Part shown: one piece after another, positions 16,192 to 25,658 of the stretch
Position numbering within the stretch: position 1 is the first letter of the stretch
How the letters are laid out: the number at the start of each line of letters is the position of its first letter
Made by a program: the position numbers and the translations under genes
The notes under the pieces: generated by a model
Databases searched by the model: none
What the model was told of the DNA's origin: nothing
The model's input: only the letters and a program-made list of their open reading frames with translations
NCBI GenBank assembly: GCA_017557665.1
Contig: JAFYYI010000012.1
Coordinates: 1-64,000, forward strand
Origin: Muribaculaceae bacterium
Lineage (GTDB): Bacteria; Bacteroidota; Bacteroidia; Bacteroidales; Muribaculaceae
Direction: 5' to 3'
Length of the DNA stretch: 64,000 nt

Positions 16192-17298
16192 ATGAAAAAG
16201 TTATTCTATATGGCTCTGGCGATGATGGCGTTCCTGCCGGTCATGGCTCAAGGACAAGACCTGAACGATCAGCAGCCCGAGCGTCGCTACACGATGTATG
16301 GTGTGATGTTCTACAACCTGGAGAACCTGTTCGACACCATCAACAACAACGGCGAGTATGACTTTGAGTTCTCGCCGCAGGGCGCCCGTCAGTGGAACGG
16401 CACCAAGTATTGGCAGAAACAGCACAACATGGCCTACGCCATCTCTCAGATGGAGGTCAAGGGCTCGCCTGCCGTGGGTCCAGTCCTAATCGGCGTGAGT
16501 GAGATTGAGAACATCACCGTGTTACAGGACCTCGTGCGTGAGCCTGAACTCAAGGACCGCCACTACCAGATTGTGCACCATGACAGCCCCGACCGCCGTG
16601 GTGTGGATGTGGGCCTGCTGTACAATCCCAGGTTCTTCAAGGTGTTGAATGTCACCAACCAGCGAATCAACAAGTACTTGCCCGACAACCCCGACAACCC
16701 CAACTTCCGCGAGGATTTCCGCACGCGTGACCAGTTGTGTGTCACCGGTATGCTTGCCGGCGAGAAGGTGTCGGTGATTGTCAACCACTGGCCCTCGCGA
16801 CTGGGTGGTGAGGAGCAGTCGAGTCCCCTGCGCGAGGCTGCCGGACGCATGGCCCGCGAGACGATGGACTCACTGTTGCGTGACGATCCCAACCAGGGCA
16901 TCATCTTCATGGGCGACTTGAACGATGACCCGCAGAACAAGAGTTGCAGCGAGGCTATCGGCGCCAAGAAGGAAATCAAGGACTGCCCGGGCGACGGCAC
17001 CTGCTTCAACCCGTGGTGGAACATCCTCAACAGGGGCATCGGCACGCTCGGTTACAGGGGTAACTGGAACCTGTTTGACCAGATTATCTTTACCGACTAC
17101 TTCCTGCGTAACTACGACAGCAAGGACAAGCCCACCTTGACCTTCTCCCGTGCCGAGGTGCTGAACCGCAAGTTCTTGCGTAGCAACGAGGGCGACCGTC
17201 AGGGTTACCCCCTGCGTACCTTCTCGGGAGGTGTCTTCCTTAATGGTTACAGCGACCACTTCCCCACAATGATTTATCTGGTGAAGGAAATCAAGTAA
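16192..17298 (+). CDS. Secreted endonuclease/exonuclease/phosphatase family protein
   Basis: A 368-residue protein with a signal peptide (1-20, ending VMAQG). The EEP fold is complete: YNLENLFDT at the start, the metal-binding Glu in GVSEIEN, GVDVGLLYNP, the asparagine in VNHWPSR, GDLNDDP and the final SDHFP. This family includes DNase I, sphingomyelinase and inositol phosphatases. The subgroup with VNHWPSR and a long LFDT start is common in Bacteroidota as a secreted enzyme beside a DUF5689 protein. Last gene of the TonB triplet, with a terminator 33 bases after its stop. Cleavage of extracellular nucleic acid or another phosphodiester is the simplest reading. Confidence 0.85.
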   Translation: MKKLFYMALAMMAFLPVMAQGQDLNDQQPERRYTMYGVMFYNLENLFDTINNNGEYDFEFSPQGARQWNGTKYWQKQHNMAYAISQMEVKGSPAVGPVLIGVSEIENITVLQDLVREPELKDRHYQIVHHDSPDRRGVDVGLLYNPRFFKVLNVTNQRINKYLPDNPDNPNFREDFRTRDQLCVTGMLAGEKVSVIVNHWPSRLGGEEQSSPLREAAGRMARETMDSLLRDDPNQGIIFMGDLNDDPQNKSCSEAIGAKKEIKDCPGDGTCFNPWWNILNRGIGTLGYRGNWNLFDQIIFTDYFLRNYDSKDKPTLTFSRAEVLNRKFLRSNEGDRQGYPLRTFSGGVFLNGYSDHFPTMIYLVKEIK

Positions 17299-17330
17299 CC
17301 CTTCCCGGGACATTGATTGAACTGATAACT

Positions 17331-17365
17331 AAGGGGCCGGCAATCCAATTTGCTGGCCCCTTCAT
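17331..17365 (+). terminator. Terminator of the TonB triplet
   Basis: Stem AAGGGGCCGGCAA / TTGCTGGCCCCTT (one G-U pair) with a 6-base loop. Confidence 0.8.
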
Positions 17366-17660
17366 TTATGCTTTAACCCAACGGGTTTCGGATGTGTATA
17401 TAACGACTTTTTATATTCACAGTACTGAGTTTAAGGTTTAGAAAGGGTATCCTCATTTAGTGCAAGTAATGAAAACATTACGTCTGGTTGGGCTTGATTG
17501 ACCGTGTTGTAGCCCGAAGGGCGGCCTGTGCTTTAATCACTGTGGCTTAAACATGGCCTCATTCTTCCTTCGCCTGAACTCTGATTACCCTATTGGGGCT
17601 TTTTAGCAAAGGCGGATGTAAAAAAACGCTGATTATCGGGATGGTTTCAGGATTTTGGCG
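17366..17660. other. Intergenic stretch, nothing recognised
   Basis: About 295 bases between the terminator and the promoter of the methyltransferase gene. I see no gene, tRNA or clear repeat. Confidence 0.5.
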
Positions 17661-17668
17661 TAACTTTG
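17661..17668 (+). promoter_or_regulatory. -7 box of the rRNA methyltransferase gene
   Basis: TAACTTTG, a perfect match, 23 bases before the ATG at 17692. It lies inside a longer possible frame that opens at 17593, which argues that the gene starts at 17692. Confidence 0.6.
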
Positions 17669-17691
17669 CAGTATTCAAAGATAGTGAGAAC

Positions 17692-19308
17692 ATGATGACC
17701 GATAAATTTGACATGGTGGCGAAAACCTTCCTCGGACTGGAAGGGGTGCTTGCCGACGAGTTGCGTGCGCTGGGCGCCGAAGATGTGACTGAGGGTAACC
17801 GAGTGGTTTACTTCAGGGGAGACAAGGAGATGCTCTATCGGGCGAACTTCGCCTGCCGCACTGCGGTGCGTGTGCTCAAGCCGTTCCTGACGCTGAAATC
17901 CACGAGTGCCGATGAACTGTACGAGCAACTCAAAACCTTTGACTGGGAGCAGTTGATGCAGGTGAACACGACGTTTGCCATCGATGCAACTGTCTACAGT
18001 GAGGTTTTCACCAATTCCCGTTTTGTCACTTATCGTGTCAAGGATGCCATCGCCGATTTCTTTAACGAGAAATACGGCAAGCGTCCGAGCATCCGGCTCA
18101 CCAATCCCGGTATCCGTTTTGACGTGCACATCTCGGGCAACGAGGTGACCTTGTCGTTGGACAGCAGCGGCGAACCGTTGTTCAAGCGTGGCTGGCGTGT
18201 TGCCCAGACCGATGCCCCCATCAACGAGGTGCTGGCTGCAGGCATCATCCTGTTGAGCGGTTGGGACGGGAAGACCGACTTGGTTGATCCCATGTGCGGT
18301 TCGGGCACATTTCTCATCGAGGCGGCGCTCATCGGTGCCAATATCGCACCGGGTGTGTACCGCAATAATTACGCCTTCCAGCAATGGCCCGACTATGATG
18401 AGGAGTTGTATTCCAAGATTTACAACGACGACAGCAACGAGCGGGAATTCACCCACAAGATTTATGGCAGCGACATCGAGGGCAAAGCTATCGCTGTCGC
18501 ACGCGCCAATGTCAAGAACGCGGGCATGAACAAGTATATCGAGCTGGAGCGCCGCGACATCAATGAAATCGAGCAAGTGCCGGAGGGTGGCACGCTTATC
18601 ACCAATCCGCCCTACGGTGAGCGTCTCAACATTGAAGACATCGACCAGTTCTATCGTGACTTGGGATTTAAACTCAAGCACACCTTCAGGGGCTACAACG
18701 CATGGCTCATCTGTTACGACAAGGAGCAGTACTTCAAAATCGGCTTGAAGCCTTCGGTGAAGTATGGCTTGAACAATGGCGGCTTGGACTGCGAGTTGTT
18801 GCAGTATGTCATCTTTGAAGGAAAGTATGATGAGATGCGTGGCAGCGGTGGACACATCCGCAACGAGGATTTCCGTGCCAGCGAGCGCAGCAAGGGTAAC
18901 TACAATGCCCGCAAGGTTGAGGGTCGTGATAATGACCGCCCCCGTCGCCGCTTTGACGATGAAGAACGCCCGCATCGCCGCTTTGACGACCGCGGCAACC
19001 GTCCCCATCCCAGACGCGAGGATGCCGCTCCCATCAGTGACGAGGAGCGTCAGCGTCGCATGGCTATCGAGCGTGACCGCCGCTTGATGTCAGGTGTGGA
19101 TAATTGTGACAAGAAGGGCCGCTATGATGATGACTTCGACCGTGAATTCCGTCACTCCGAGAAGTTTGCCAAGCGCATCCTGCGTGACCGCAAGCCCACC
19201 CTGAGTGCTGACAAGGAAGTGCCCATCATCCATGGTCGCCGCAAGAGTTGGAAGCGTCGTGACCTTGACGAATCCTCCGACCAGACTCCTAACGACAACA
19301 ACGAATAA
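17692..19308 (+). CDS. THUMP-domain rRNA (guanine-N2) methyltransferase, RlmL-type
   Basis: A 538-residue protein starting at MMTDKFDMVAKTFLGLE. A THUMP domain (about 45-160) binds RNA; a class I SAM methyltransferase domain (about 165-385) carries DPMCGSGTFLIEAAL and the catalytic motif TNPPYGERL. This matches the N-terminal half of E. coli RlmL, which makes m2G2445 in 23S rRNA; the RlmK half is absent. From about residue 386 to the end there is an Arg/Asp-rich, probably disordered tail with near repeats such as RRRFDDEERPHRRFDDR. Such tails are common on Bacteroidota RNA-binding proteins and may add RNA affinity. Enzyme class is firm, target base inferred. Confidence 0.88.
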   Translation: MMTDKFDMVAKTFLGLEGVLADELRALGAEDVTEGNRVVYFRGDKEMLYRANFACRTAVRVLKPFLTLKSTSADELYEQLKTFDWEQLMQVNTTFAIDATVYSEVFTNSRFVTYRVKDAIADFFNEKYGKRPSIRLTNPGIRFDVHISGNEVTLSLDSSGEPLFKRGWRVAQTDAPINEVLAAGIILLSGWDGKTDLVDPMCGSGTFLIEAALIGANIAPGVYRNNYAFQQWPDYDEELYSKIYNDDSNEREFTHKIYGSDIEGKAIAVARANVKNAGMNKYIELERRDINEIEQVPEGGTLITNPPYGERLNIEDIDQFYRDLGFKLKHTFRGYNAWLICYDKEQYFKIGLKPSVKYGLNNGGLDCELLQYVIFEGKYDEMRGSGGHIRNEDFRASERSKGNYNARKVEGRDNDRPRRRFDDEERPHRRFDDRGNRPHPRREDAAPISDEERQRRMAIERDRRLMSGVDNCDKKGRYDDDFDREFRHSEKFAKRILRDRKPTLSADKEVPIIHGRRKSWKRRDLDESSDQTPNDNNE

Positions 19309-19330
19309 AAGTAAAGCGTTCAACACAATA

Positions 19331-19365
19331 GAATGTAATGCTACCCATCGGGTAGCGTGACATTC
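19331..19365. other. Hairpin after the methyltransferase gene
   Basis: GAATGT / ACATTC and GCTACCC / GGGTAGC arms enclose an ATC loop, with short asymmetric bulges. There is no T-run, so it may be a weak terminator or an RNA 3' end structure. Confidence 0.4.
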
Positions 19366-19436
19366 AACTTGAACATCCCGGACAACTCTAGTGTAATCAA
19401 GTTGCTGCAGCTGTCTGTGGGCTTCAATCCTGAGGA

Positions 19437-20423
19437 ATGACTACGCGCGACGGTATTAACGACTATTTCAACGGGCGACCGTTCATGCTGCTATGTGCCC
19501 TGGCACTGGTGGCCGTTGCCGCTGTGGCGTTTGTCCTAGGTGTCAAGCCTTGTCAGGTGGAAGAAACAGGTCTCCTGTTTAAGGTCGGTGATGATTTCTT
19601 CTCCTCCAGGCTGATGTCGGCAGCCGCCAACGTGTCGGCATTGTTGGCAACAGGCTTTATCGTGTTGGGCGTAAACAAGGTATTCACTTTTGTGCGCTCG
19701 ATGACACGTCTGGTGGCATCGGCCTTTTTCTTGCTGATGCTGGCTAATCCGTCGGCTTTGGTGTCGTTCAATGCCGGAACGTTGATTTGTCTGCTGGCTG
19801 CTGTGACGCTGTTGCCCTTGTTCGCCTCCTATCAGGACCGTCATTCACAACGCAGCATCTTCTTGATTTTTGCCTTGTTGGCGACTGGCTCCATGTTCCG
19901 TTTCGGCTTTGTGCTGCTTGTGCCTTGTTTCCTGTTGGGATTCATCAATATGCGTGTCATGGGACCGAGGGGAGTGTTGGCGATGCTCATCGGCTTGCTC
20001 ACTCCGTTCTGGATTGTCTTCGGCTTGGGAATCGCTTCACCAACCGATATGACCTTCCCCCGATTTGACACCCTATGGTCGACGGAGCGACTGTTGCAGT
20101 CGGCACCGCTCTATGTGTTGGCGGCGGCTGTGACGGTCCTCGGCATTGTGCTGGCGTTGATGAACCTGTTCACGGTGTTGAACTACAGGCAGCAACCGCG
20201 CGTTTATAACATCTTCTTGATGTTGATGCTGTTGCTTGTTTCCATTGCCATGTGCTTTGATGACTGCGAGATGGCTGTCTTTCTGCCCTTGCTCAGCCTG
20301 ATGGTGGCTGTGCAGATTGCCCAGGCTCACACGTTGCGTAAGTTTGCCCACCGCTATGTGTTCATACTCTTGCTGATTGCCGCCTGTGTGTGTGCAGCGG
20401 CCTATCAACTGTTGTCGCTATGA
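19437..20423 (+). CDS. Polytopic inner-membrane protein of unknown family
   Basis: A 328-residue protein with about nine or ten hydrophobic segments spread over the whole length, short loops, and no soluble domain or catalytic motif. I do not recognise the family. Its stop codon overlaps the pdxB start in an ATGA arrangement (20420-20423), so the two are translationally coupled. That coupling is the only functional hint; it does not make this a vitamin B6 protein. Confidence 0.75.
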   Translation: MTTRDGINDYFNGRPFMLLCALALVAVAAVAFVLGVKPCQVEETGLLFKVGDDFFSSRLMSAAANVSALLATGFIVLGVNKVFTFVRSMTRLVASAFFLLMLANPSALVSFNAGTLICLLAAVTLLPLFASYQDRHSQRSIFLIFALLATGSMFRFGFVLLVPCFLLGFINMRVMGPRGVLAMLIGLLTPFWIVFGLGIASPTDMTFPRFDTLWSTERLLQSAPLYVLAAAVTVLGIVLALMNLFTVLNYRQQPRVYNIFLMLMLLLVSIAMCFDDCEMAVFLPLLSLMVAVQIAQAHTLRKFAHRYVFILLLIAACVCAAAYQLLSL

Positions 20424-21457
20424 GAATTATCGTCGATAGTCATATTCCCTTCATTCAAGGGCTGATAGAGCCCTTTTCCAAGGTCGATTATCTTGAACCG
20501 GGTGATATCACTGCCAGCGCTGTGCGTGATGCTGACGCCCTGATTGTGCGCACCCGCACCCGTTGCGATGCGTCGCTGCTCGACGGCAGCCGTGTCCGCT
20601 TCATCGGCTCGGCCACCATCGGCACCGACCACATCGACCTCGGCTACTGTGCCAGTCACGGCATCACCGTGCGCAATGCCCCCGGTTGCAATGCCCCCGC
20701 CGTAGCCCAATGGATCTTCTGTGCCATCGATGCCTGGATGCGGCAGCGCGGCATCTCCACTCCTGACGGCCTCACCTTGGGCATTGTCGGTGTGGGTCAC
20801 ATTGGATCCATCGTCGCCCGTTGGGGTAGGGCACTCGGTTTCACCGTCTTGCTCAACGACCCTCCGAGGGAAATGGCAGAGAAAACGGAAAATACAGACG
20901 GGACAGGCACTGTTTTTGAAGAAAGTTTCCTCCCGTTGAAGGAGTTGCAGCGGCGCTGCGATATCATCACGTTTCACACCCCGTTGACGCGTGAGGGCCA
21001 GTGGCCCACGTGGCACCTGTGCGACCAGGCTTTTGTTGATGGTCTCACCCGTTGTCGCCTGCTGCTCAATGCTTCACGCGGATCTGTTGTCGACAATGCT
21101 GCACTGCTTCACTGGCATGGCGATATTGGTCTCGACTGTTGGGAAAATGAACCCAACATATTGCTTGGCTTGCTGGAAAAAGCCATAGTCGCCACCCCGC
21201 ATATCGCCGGCTACAGCGCCGAGGGCAAGCAGCGCGGCACCGCCATGATGCTTGAAGCGTTGAATGCGTTCTACGGTTGGGACATCCCCGTCCCCGAGAT
21301 TGCCGCACCTGCCACTGGTGCTGCCAACGTCACGCTTGATGGCATAGCTACCAGCTATGACATTATGGCCGATACAGCCCGTCTAAAGGCTGCCCCCTCT
21401 GGTTTCGAGTCCTCGCGCAACAACTACCACCACCGTCCTGAATACCAAGAACTATAG
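20420..21457 (+). CDS. pdxB: 4-phosphoerythronate dehydrogenase
   Basis: A 345-residue D-2-hydroxyacid dehydrogenase. The start is the ATG at 20420 (MRIIVDSHIPF), overlapping the previous stop by ATGA. PdxB-type features: ADALIVRTRTRCD, FIGSATIGTDHID in the substrate domain, the NAD-binding loop GIVGVGHIGS, TFHTPLTREG, LLNASRGSVVD and a final TPHIAGYS. The enzyme oxidises 4-phosphoerythronate in the DXP-independent route to pyridoxal phosphate. It is slightly shorter than the E. coli protein (about 380), with a reduced C-terminal domain. Confidence 0.92.
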   Translation: MRIIVDSHIPFIQGLIEPFSKVDYLEPGDITASAVRDADALIVRTRTRCDASLLDGSRVRFIGSATIGTDHIDLGYCASHGITVRNAPGCNAPAVAQWIFCAIDAWMRQRGISTPDGLTLGIVGVGHIGSIVARWGRALGFTVLLNDPPREMAEKTENTDGTGTVFEESFLPLKELQRRCDIITFHTPLTREGQWPTWHLCDQAFVDGLTRCRLLLNASRGSVVDNAALLHWHGDIGLDCWENEPNILLGLLEKAIVATPHIAGYSAEGKQRGTAMMLEALNAFYGWDIPVPEIAAPATGAANVTLDGIATSYDIMADTARLKAAPSGFESSRNNYHHRPEYQEL

Positions 21458-21493
21458 TGTACTAGAGAATCTGAATATACCTCTTTCTTTTAC

Positions 21494-21527
21494 AGCAGGC
21501 AGCTTTTTGACCTGCTTGTTTTTTTAT
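21494..21527 (+). terminator. Terminator after pdxB
   Basis: Short stem AGCAGG / CCTGCT with an 11-base loop followed by TTGTTTTTTT. Confidence 0.7.
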
Positions 21528-21560
21528 TTGGTGGTTTTACTCGTAATTCAATGAAAGAAA

Positions 21561-21591
21561 TTGTTGGATATGAGGATTATTGCTATATTTG
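21561..21591 (+). promoter_or_regulatory. Promoter of the M6 protease gene
   Basis: -33 TTG (21561-21563) and -7 TATATTTG (21584-21591) with a 20-bp spacer. The implied leader is about 55 bases. Confidence 0.65.
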
Positions 21592-21653
21592 CGGCGCAAA
21601 ATATGAAATTAGATTGCAAAATCTAAAAACTAAAACCAAAATTCAAGATTCAG

Positions 21654-24557
21654 ATGATAAAAAATTGTCTTACTCTGATGCTATTAATGTGCTGTGTAAT
21701 AACAGCTGTAGCAATGCCCGCTAAACCAGGTTGGCATACATTGAAACAAAGTGACGGTACCACCCTGAGGGTGCAGGCCGTGGGTAACGCCTTTAATCAT
21801 GCTCTGCTCACTAGCGACGGCTTGGCTATTGCCAAGGGTGATGATGGTGACTTCTATTACACCTCGACAATGACAGGTATTTCCAACGTGCGCGCCCATG
21901 AGGCCAGCGATCGTTCGCCCAGTGAGATGGCCTTTATCGCTTCTCAGCGCAACTACTTGGTGGTGCCTACAAAGGATTATCACTCCGGACCCCGTAGTAC
22001 CAAGTTGGGTGTCGGTGGCAGCAATGCCGAAGCTGATGTGCCTGCATTAGGAAACCGCAAGGTGCCCATCATTCTTGTTGAGTACCAGGATAAGAGATTT
22101 AAAAATACCCGCGAGCAAATCATCCAAGCCATGCTGACGGGCAACACGAGTGTACAACAGTATTTTAGGGATCAGTCCAACGGCAAGTATGACCCCGATT
22201 TTGAAGTTTTCGGCATCTACACACTATCCCAAAACCGCCAGTACTATGGCGGTAATGACAGCGGCGGTAATGACCAGCGCCTCGGAGCCATGGTGTCCGA
22301 AGCTTGCCAGATGGCTGCTGCCGACGGAGTATCCTTCAACCGTTTTGATACCAACAGCGACAACTATTGCGATGTGGTTATCGTCATCTATGCCGGTGTG
22401 GGCGAGGCTCAAGCTTCCTACTCCGTCCCCAGTGCCATCTGGCCTTGCAACTGGAATCTCACGGCTGCCTCTTATTACGGCTTGGGTGGCAACGGAGCCT
22501 TCCGTCCCAGCGGCAGTAACGTCTATGTGAACAATTTCGCCGTGTTCAACGAGGTGCACGGCAGCAATGACAACGGCAGCACCATCGACGGCATCGGCAC
22601 TTTCTGCCACGAGTTTGGTCACTGCCTGGGTCTGCCCGACTTCTATGACACCAACTACGGCGGCCACTATGGCATGGGTTACTGGGACATCATGGACACC
22701 GGTTGCTACGCCAACGACACCTACACGCCCGTGGGCTATTCGGCCTATGAGAAGAACTTCATGGGTTGGCTAAATTACGTCATACCCAATCCTGGAACCT
22801 ACTACACCTTGCCTGTCTGGAACCAGAAGAATGAAGAGACCGACAAGGCGCTACTGCTCCAGAGCGACATCAACAGCGACGAGTTCTTTATCATCGAGAA
22901 TCGCCGTCAACAGGGTTGGGACAGGTACCTGCCAGCCCAGGGTCTGTTGATCCACCACATCACTTACAGTGCCAGCCGCTGGCAGGCCAATACGCCCAAC
23001 AACCAGAATATCCAGCTGGTAACCATCATGCCAGCCGACAACACCTTGTCGACCAATAACGAGAGCGGTGACACATGGCCCAGGAATAACAAAACCGAGT
23101 TTACCGACTCCTCGACACCGGCCGCTAAACTCAACATGACCGCTAGCGGCAATATTACAGGCAATGCTGGCTATCTGGGCAAACCCGTGACCGAGATGGT
23201 CATCAACAACGATGGCACGGCCAGTTTCTGGTACATGAAGGGGGCCATCACCACTCCCACAATCGAGGTTTCGACCGAAAATGTCGACTGTGGCGCTACT
23301 GGAGTGAATAGCAGCATCAGCAAGACGTTTACCGTTACCGGCCTTGCGTTGACCGATAACATCACTCTCACTGTAAACGATCCCAACGATGTGTTCGCTG
23401 TCAATCCCACGGTCATCAACCGCTCCAATGCCGCCAATGGCGTGACCGTGACGGCAACCTTCTCGCCGAAGGCTGTACAGAATTATAACGCCACGTTGAC
23501 CCTCTCCAGCGATGGTGCCGACGACGTGACCGTTAACTTGACGGGTTTGGGTCTCATCGAGAGCTACACGCCCGTGATGTTGCCCGCTGTTGAGGAATTC
23601 ATCAACTTGACCGAGTTCCGTGCCGATTGGACCGATCAGACTCCTGACGATAATGTGACCAGCTACACCCTCGAGGTGATGACCAAGCCCGATGGTCCCG
23701 TGCCTGTAGAGGGCGGCGTCTGCGATCTGACCGACATCGACGCTGTTACCAACGAAAGCGGCAGTCTGCCCAACGTGGTCAACACCGCTACCGACTATCT
23801 GCCCGACGGCTGGAATGCCGAGAACTATCTCTTCGTTAATCAGGGATATGTCATCACGGGAGCCAGCACCAGTTGGTGGAGCACCACCTATGGCGCTCTC
23901 GTCAGCCCTGTGCTTGACTTGACCGGCAACGACAAGGTGACCGTAGTGGCAAGGGTTATGTCCTTCCGTCCCTCCAACTATGGTGTGGGCCAAGTCAGGA
24001 TTGCAACAGGTTCAGCTTCCAGAGACTACACATTGAACTCCAACGATGACGAAGGCTTCCAGGAAATCACCGTCGTGCTGAACTGCTCATCGAGTGACCG
24101 CGTGCGTGTGCAGGCTCGAGCCAACTACGTGGCCATCGAGAGCGTGTATATCTATCCTGGTGACATTACTGCCGGCGCTAAGCTCCGCGCTACCGAGACC
24201 GGTGACAGTACCTACCGCCTCATCACTGGCATTACTGACAAATTCTACACGGTGAACAATCTTGAGGCCGAGGGCACATTCCTCTACAAGGTGAAAGCCC
24301 TGTATGTCGATGGTACCGAGAGCCCCTGGAGTAACGAGCAGGAGGTGACCTTGTTCCAGCAGGGCCACGGCCATGATCTTGGCGACGTGAACCACGATGG
24401 TTTCGTGAACATCACCGATGCAATTGACTTGATCACCTGCGTCTTGAACGATGACATGACAGGAGTGTGTGAGATTTGTGGTGACATCAATGAGGATAAA
24501 TCGATCAATATCTCGGATGTGATTGATCTCATCAACATTATCTTGTCATCAGTCTGA
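21654..24557 (+). CDS. Secreted M6-family metalloprotease with dockerin module
   Basis: A 967-residue exported protein with a signal peptide (1-20). The M6 (immune inhibitor A-like) catalytic domain has the zinc motif HEFGHCLGLPD (H319, E320, H323, H/D ligand after G). An Ig-like, choice-of-anchor D segment follows (about 540-640), then a fibronectin- or MAM-like region with a carbohydrate-binding look. The protein ends with a two-repeat dockerin type I module: GDVNHDGFVNITDAIDLI and GDINEDKSINISDVIDLI, both with calcium-loop Asp/Asn. The protease is probably extracellular and cuts proteins. No cohesin gene is visible in the window. Confidence 0.88.
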   Translation: MIKNCLTLMLLMCCVITAVAMPAKPGWHTLKQSDGTTLRVQAVGNAFNHALLTSDGLAIAKGDDGDFYYTSTMTGISNVRAHEASDRSPSEMAFIASQRNYLVVPTKDYHSGPRSTKLGVGGSNAEADVPALGNRKVPIILVEYQDKRFKNTREQIIQAMLTGNTSVQQYFRDQSNGKYDPDFEVFGIYTLSQNRQYYGGNDSGGNDQRLGAMVSEACQMAAADGVSFNRFDTNSDNYCDVVIVIYAGVGEAQASYSVPSAIWPCNWNLTAASYYGLGGNGAFRPSGSNVYVNNFAVFNEVHGSNDNGSTIDGIGTFCHEFGHCLGLPDFYDTNYGGHYGMGYWDIMDTGCYANDTYTPVGYSAYEKNFMGWLNYVIPNPGTYYTLPVWNQKNEETDKALLLQSDINSDEFFIIENRRQQGWDRYLPAQGLLIHHITYSASRWQANTPNNQNIQLVTIMPADNTLSTNNESGDTWPRNNKTEFTDSSTPAAKLNMTASGNITGNAGYLGKPVTEMVINNDGTASFWYMKGAITTPTIEVSTENVDCGATGVNSSISKTFTVTGLALTDNITLTVNDPNDVFAVNPTVINRSNAANGVTVTATFSPKAVQNYNATLTLSSDGADDVTVNLTGLGLIESYTPVMLPAVEEFINLTEFRADWTDQTPDDNVTSYTLEVMTKPDGPVPVEGGVCDLTDIDAVTNESGSLPNVVNTATDYLPDGWNAENYLFVNQGYVITGASTSWWSTTYGALVSPVLDLTGNDKVTVVARVMSFRPSNYGVGQVRIATGSASRDYTLNSNDDEGFQEITVVLNCSSSDRVRVQARANYVAIESVYIYPGDITAGAKLRATETGDSTYRLITGITDKFYTVNNLEAEGTFLYKVKALYVDGTESPWSNEQEVTLFQQGHGHDLGDVNHDGFVNITDAIDLITCVLNDDMTGVCEICGDINEDKSINISDVIDLINIILSSV

Positions 24558-24669
24558 CCGCATGCCAACACAGCCTCTAGCGAGGGACGTGTTTTTGATG
24601 AACCATGCAATCCTCTTGAGGCATGTGAAATAGAACAGGAATCCGCTGAAACCTGTTGGAGCGGATGAA

Positions 24670-24712
24670 GAAACGGGCTGCATCTCCATGCGAGATTCAG
24701 CCTGTTTCTTGT
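24670..24712 (+). terminator. Terminator after the M6 protease gene
   Basis: Stem GAAACGGGCTG / CAGCCTGTTTC (one G-U pair) around a 17-base loop, followed by TTGTT. Confidence 0.7.
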
Positions 24713-24768
24713 TATGTGGTTTCTTACTTGCTCTGAAAAGAGTAAAAAGAGAGAAATTAGGGCGTTGG

Positions 24769-24801
24769 TTTTGTTGGAGTGCGTTTTTGTTGCTATCTTT
24801 G
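24769..24801 (+). promoter_or_regulatory. Promoter of rubrerythrin
   Basis: -33 TTTTG (24769-24773) and -7 TATCTTTG (24794-24801) with a 20-bp spacer; among the best promoters in the window. It fixes the gene start at 24845. Confidence 0.75.
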
Positions 24802-24844
24802 CTGCAGAATATTCAATCAACCAATCATTAATCACTTTATCACA

Positions 24845-25387
24845 ATGAAAGAGTTAAAAGGAACCAAGACCGAGAAGAATTTGATGGAAGCCTTTGCCGG
24901 TGAGTCACAGGCCCGTAACAAGTACACCTACTATGCTTCCAAGGCCAAGAAGGACGGCTATGTGCAGATTGCTGCCATCTTTGAAGAGACTGCCAACCAG
25001 GAGAAGGAGCACGCCAAATTGTGGTTCAAGCACCTGCAGGGTGGTGCCGTGAAGGGAACTATCGAAAATCTGGAGGATGCCGCTGCCGGTGAGAACTTCG
25101 AGTGGACCGACATGTACAAGCGCATGGCCGAGGAAGCCCGCGAGGAAGGCTTTATCGAGATTGCCGAGCAGATGGAAGGCGTTGCCGCTATCGAGAAACT
25201 GCACGAGGAGCGCTACCTGAAGTTGTTGAACAACATCAAGGAGGGCATCGTGTTCTCGCGCGACGGTGACACCATCTGGCAGTGCAGCAACTGCGGTCAC
25301 GTGGTTATCGGTAAGAAGGCCCCCGAGATGTGCCCCGTGTGCAACCATCCGCAGGCCTACTTCCAGATCAAGGCCGAGAATTATTGA
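24845..25387 (+). CDS. rbr: Rubrerythrin
   Basis: A 180-residue protein, the normal rubrerythrin length, starting at [12 protein letters not shown]. The N-terminal four-helix domain has the di-iron Glu motifs ([41 protein letters not shown]). The C-terminal rubredoxin domain binds one iron through C147, C150, C163 and C166 (CSNCG, CPVC). It reduces hydrogen peroxide in the cytoplasm of anaerobes and protects against air exposure. It is monocistronic, with a strong promoter of its own. Confidence 0.96.
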   Translation: MKELKGTKTEKNLMEAFAGESQARNKYTYYASKAKKDGYVQIAAIFEETANQEKEHAKLWFKHLQGGAVKGTIENLEDAAAGENFEWTDMYKRMAEEAREEGFIEIAEQMEGVAAIEKLHEERYLKLLNNIKEGIVFSRDGDTIWQCSNCGHVVIGKKAPEMCPVCNHPQAYFQIKAENY

Positions 25388-25389
25388 TA

Positions 25390-25410
25390 TTAGGCTTCAG
25401 GCCTCAGGTA
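25390..25410. repeat. 7-bp degenerate tandem repeat (3 units)
   Basis: TTAGGCT, TCAGGCC, TCAGGTA, starting two bases after the rubrerythrin stop codon. Confidence 0.5.
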
Positions 25411-25604
25411 TTGAAATGAACAATGGCGGCAGGGGAATTCCCCCGGCCGCCATTGGTGTATCTGTCGCCTTCGAGGTGGGTTCTTCGACGGCATTGGCGT
25501 TTTTTATAGGGCATTTCGGGCTGCTGTAGTCTTGATAAGGCTGATAAAAAACCGTTTTTCTGAAAAAATGGCACAAGTCTTGCAATAGTTTGCGAGGATA
25601 TTAC

Positions 25605-25612
25605 TATATTTG
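25605..25612 (+). promoter_or_regulatory. -7 box of the lemA operon
   Basis: TATATTTG, 46 bases before the lemA ATG. A possible -33 CTTG lies 22 bases upstream. Confidence 0.5.
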
Positions 25613-25658
25613 CCATTTGTTAAGAATATGATTATTCACCTTATAAATTTTTAAGACA

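Noticed and set aside
17593..17691. N-terminal extension of the rRNA methyltransferase
   Set aside because: The -7 box at 17661-17668 lies inside it and the THUMP protein start fits the ATG at 17692.
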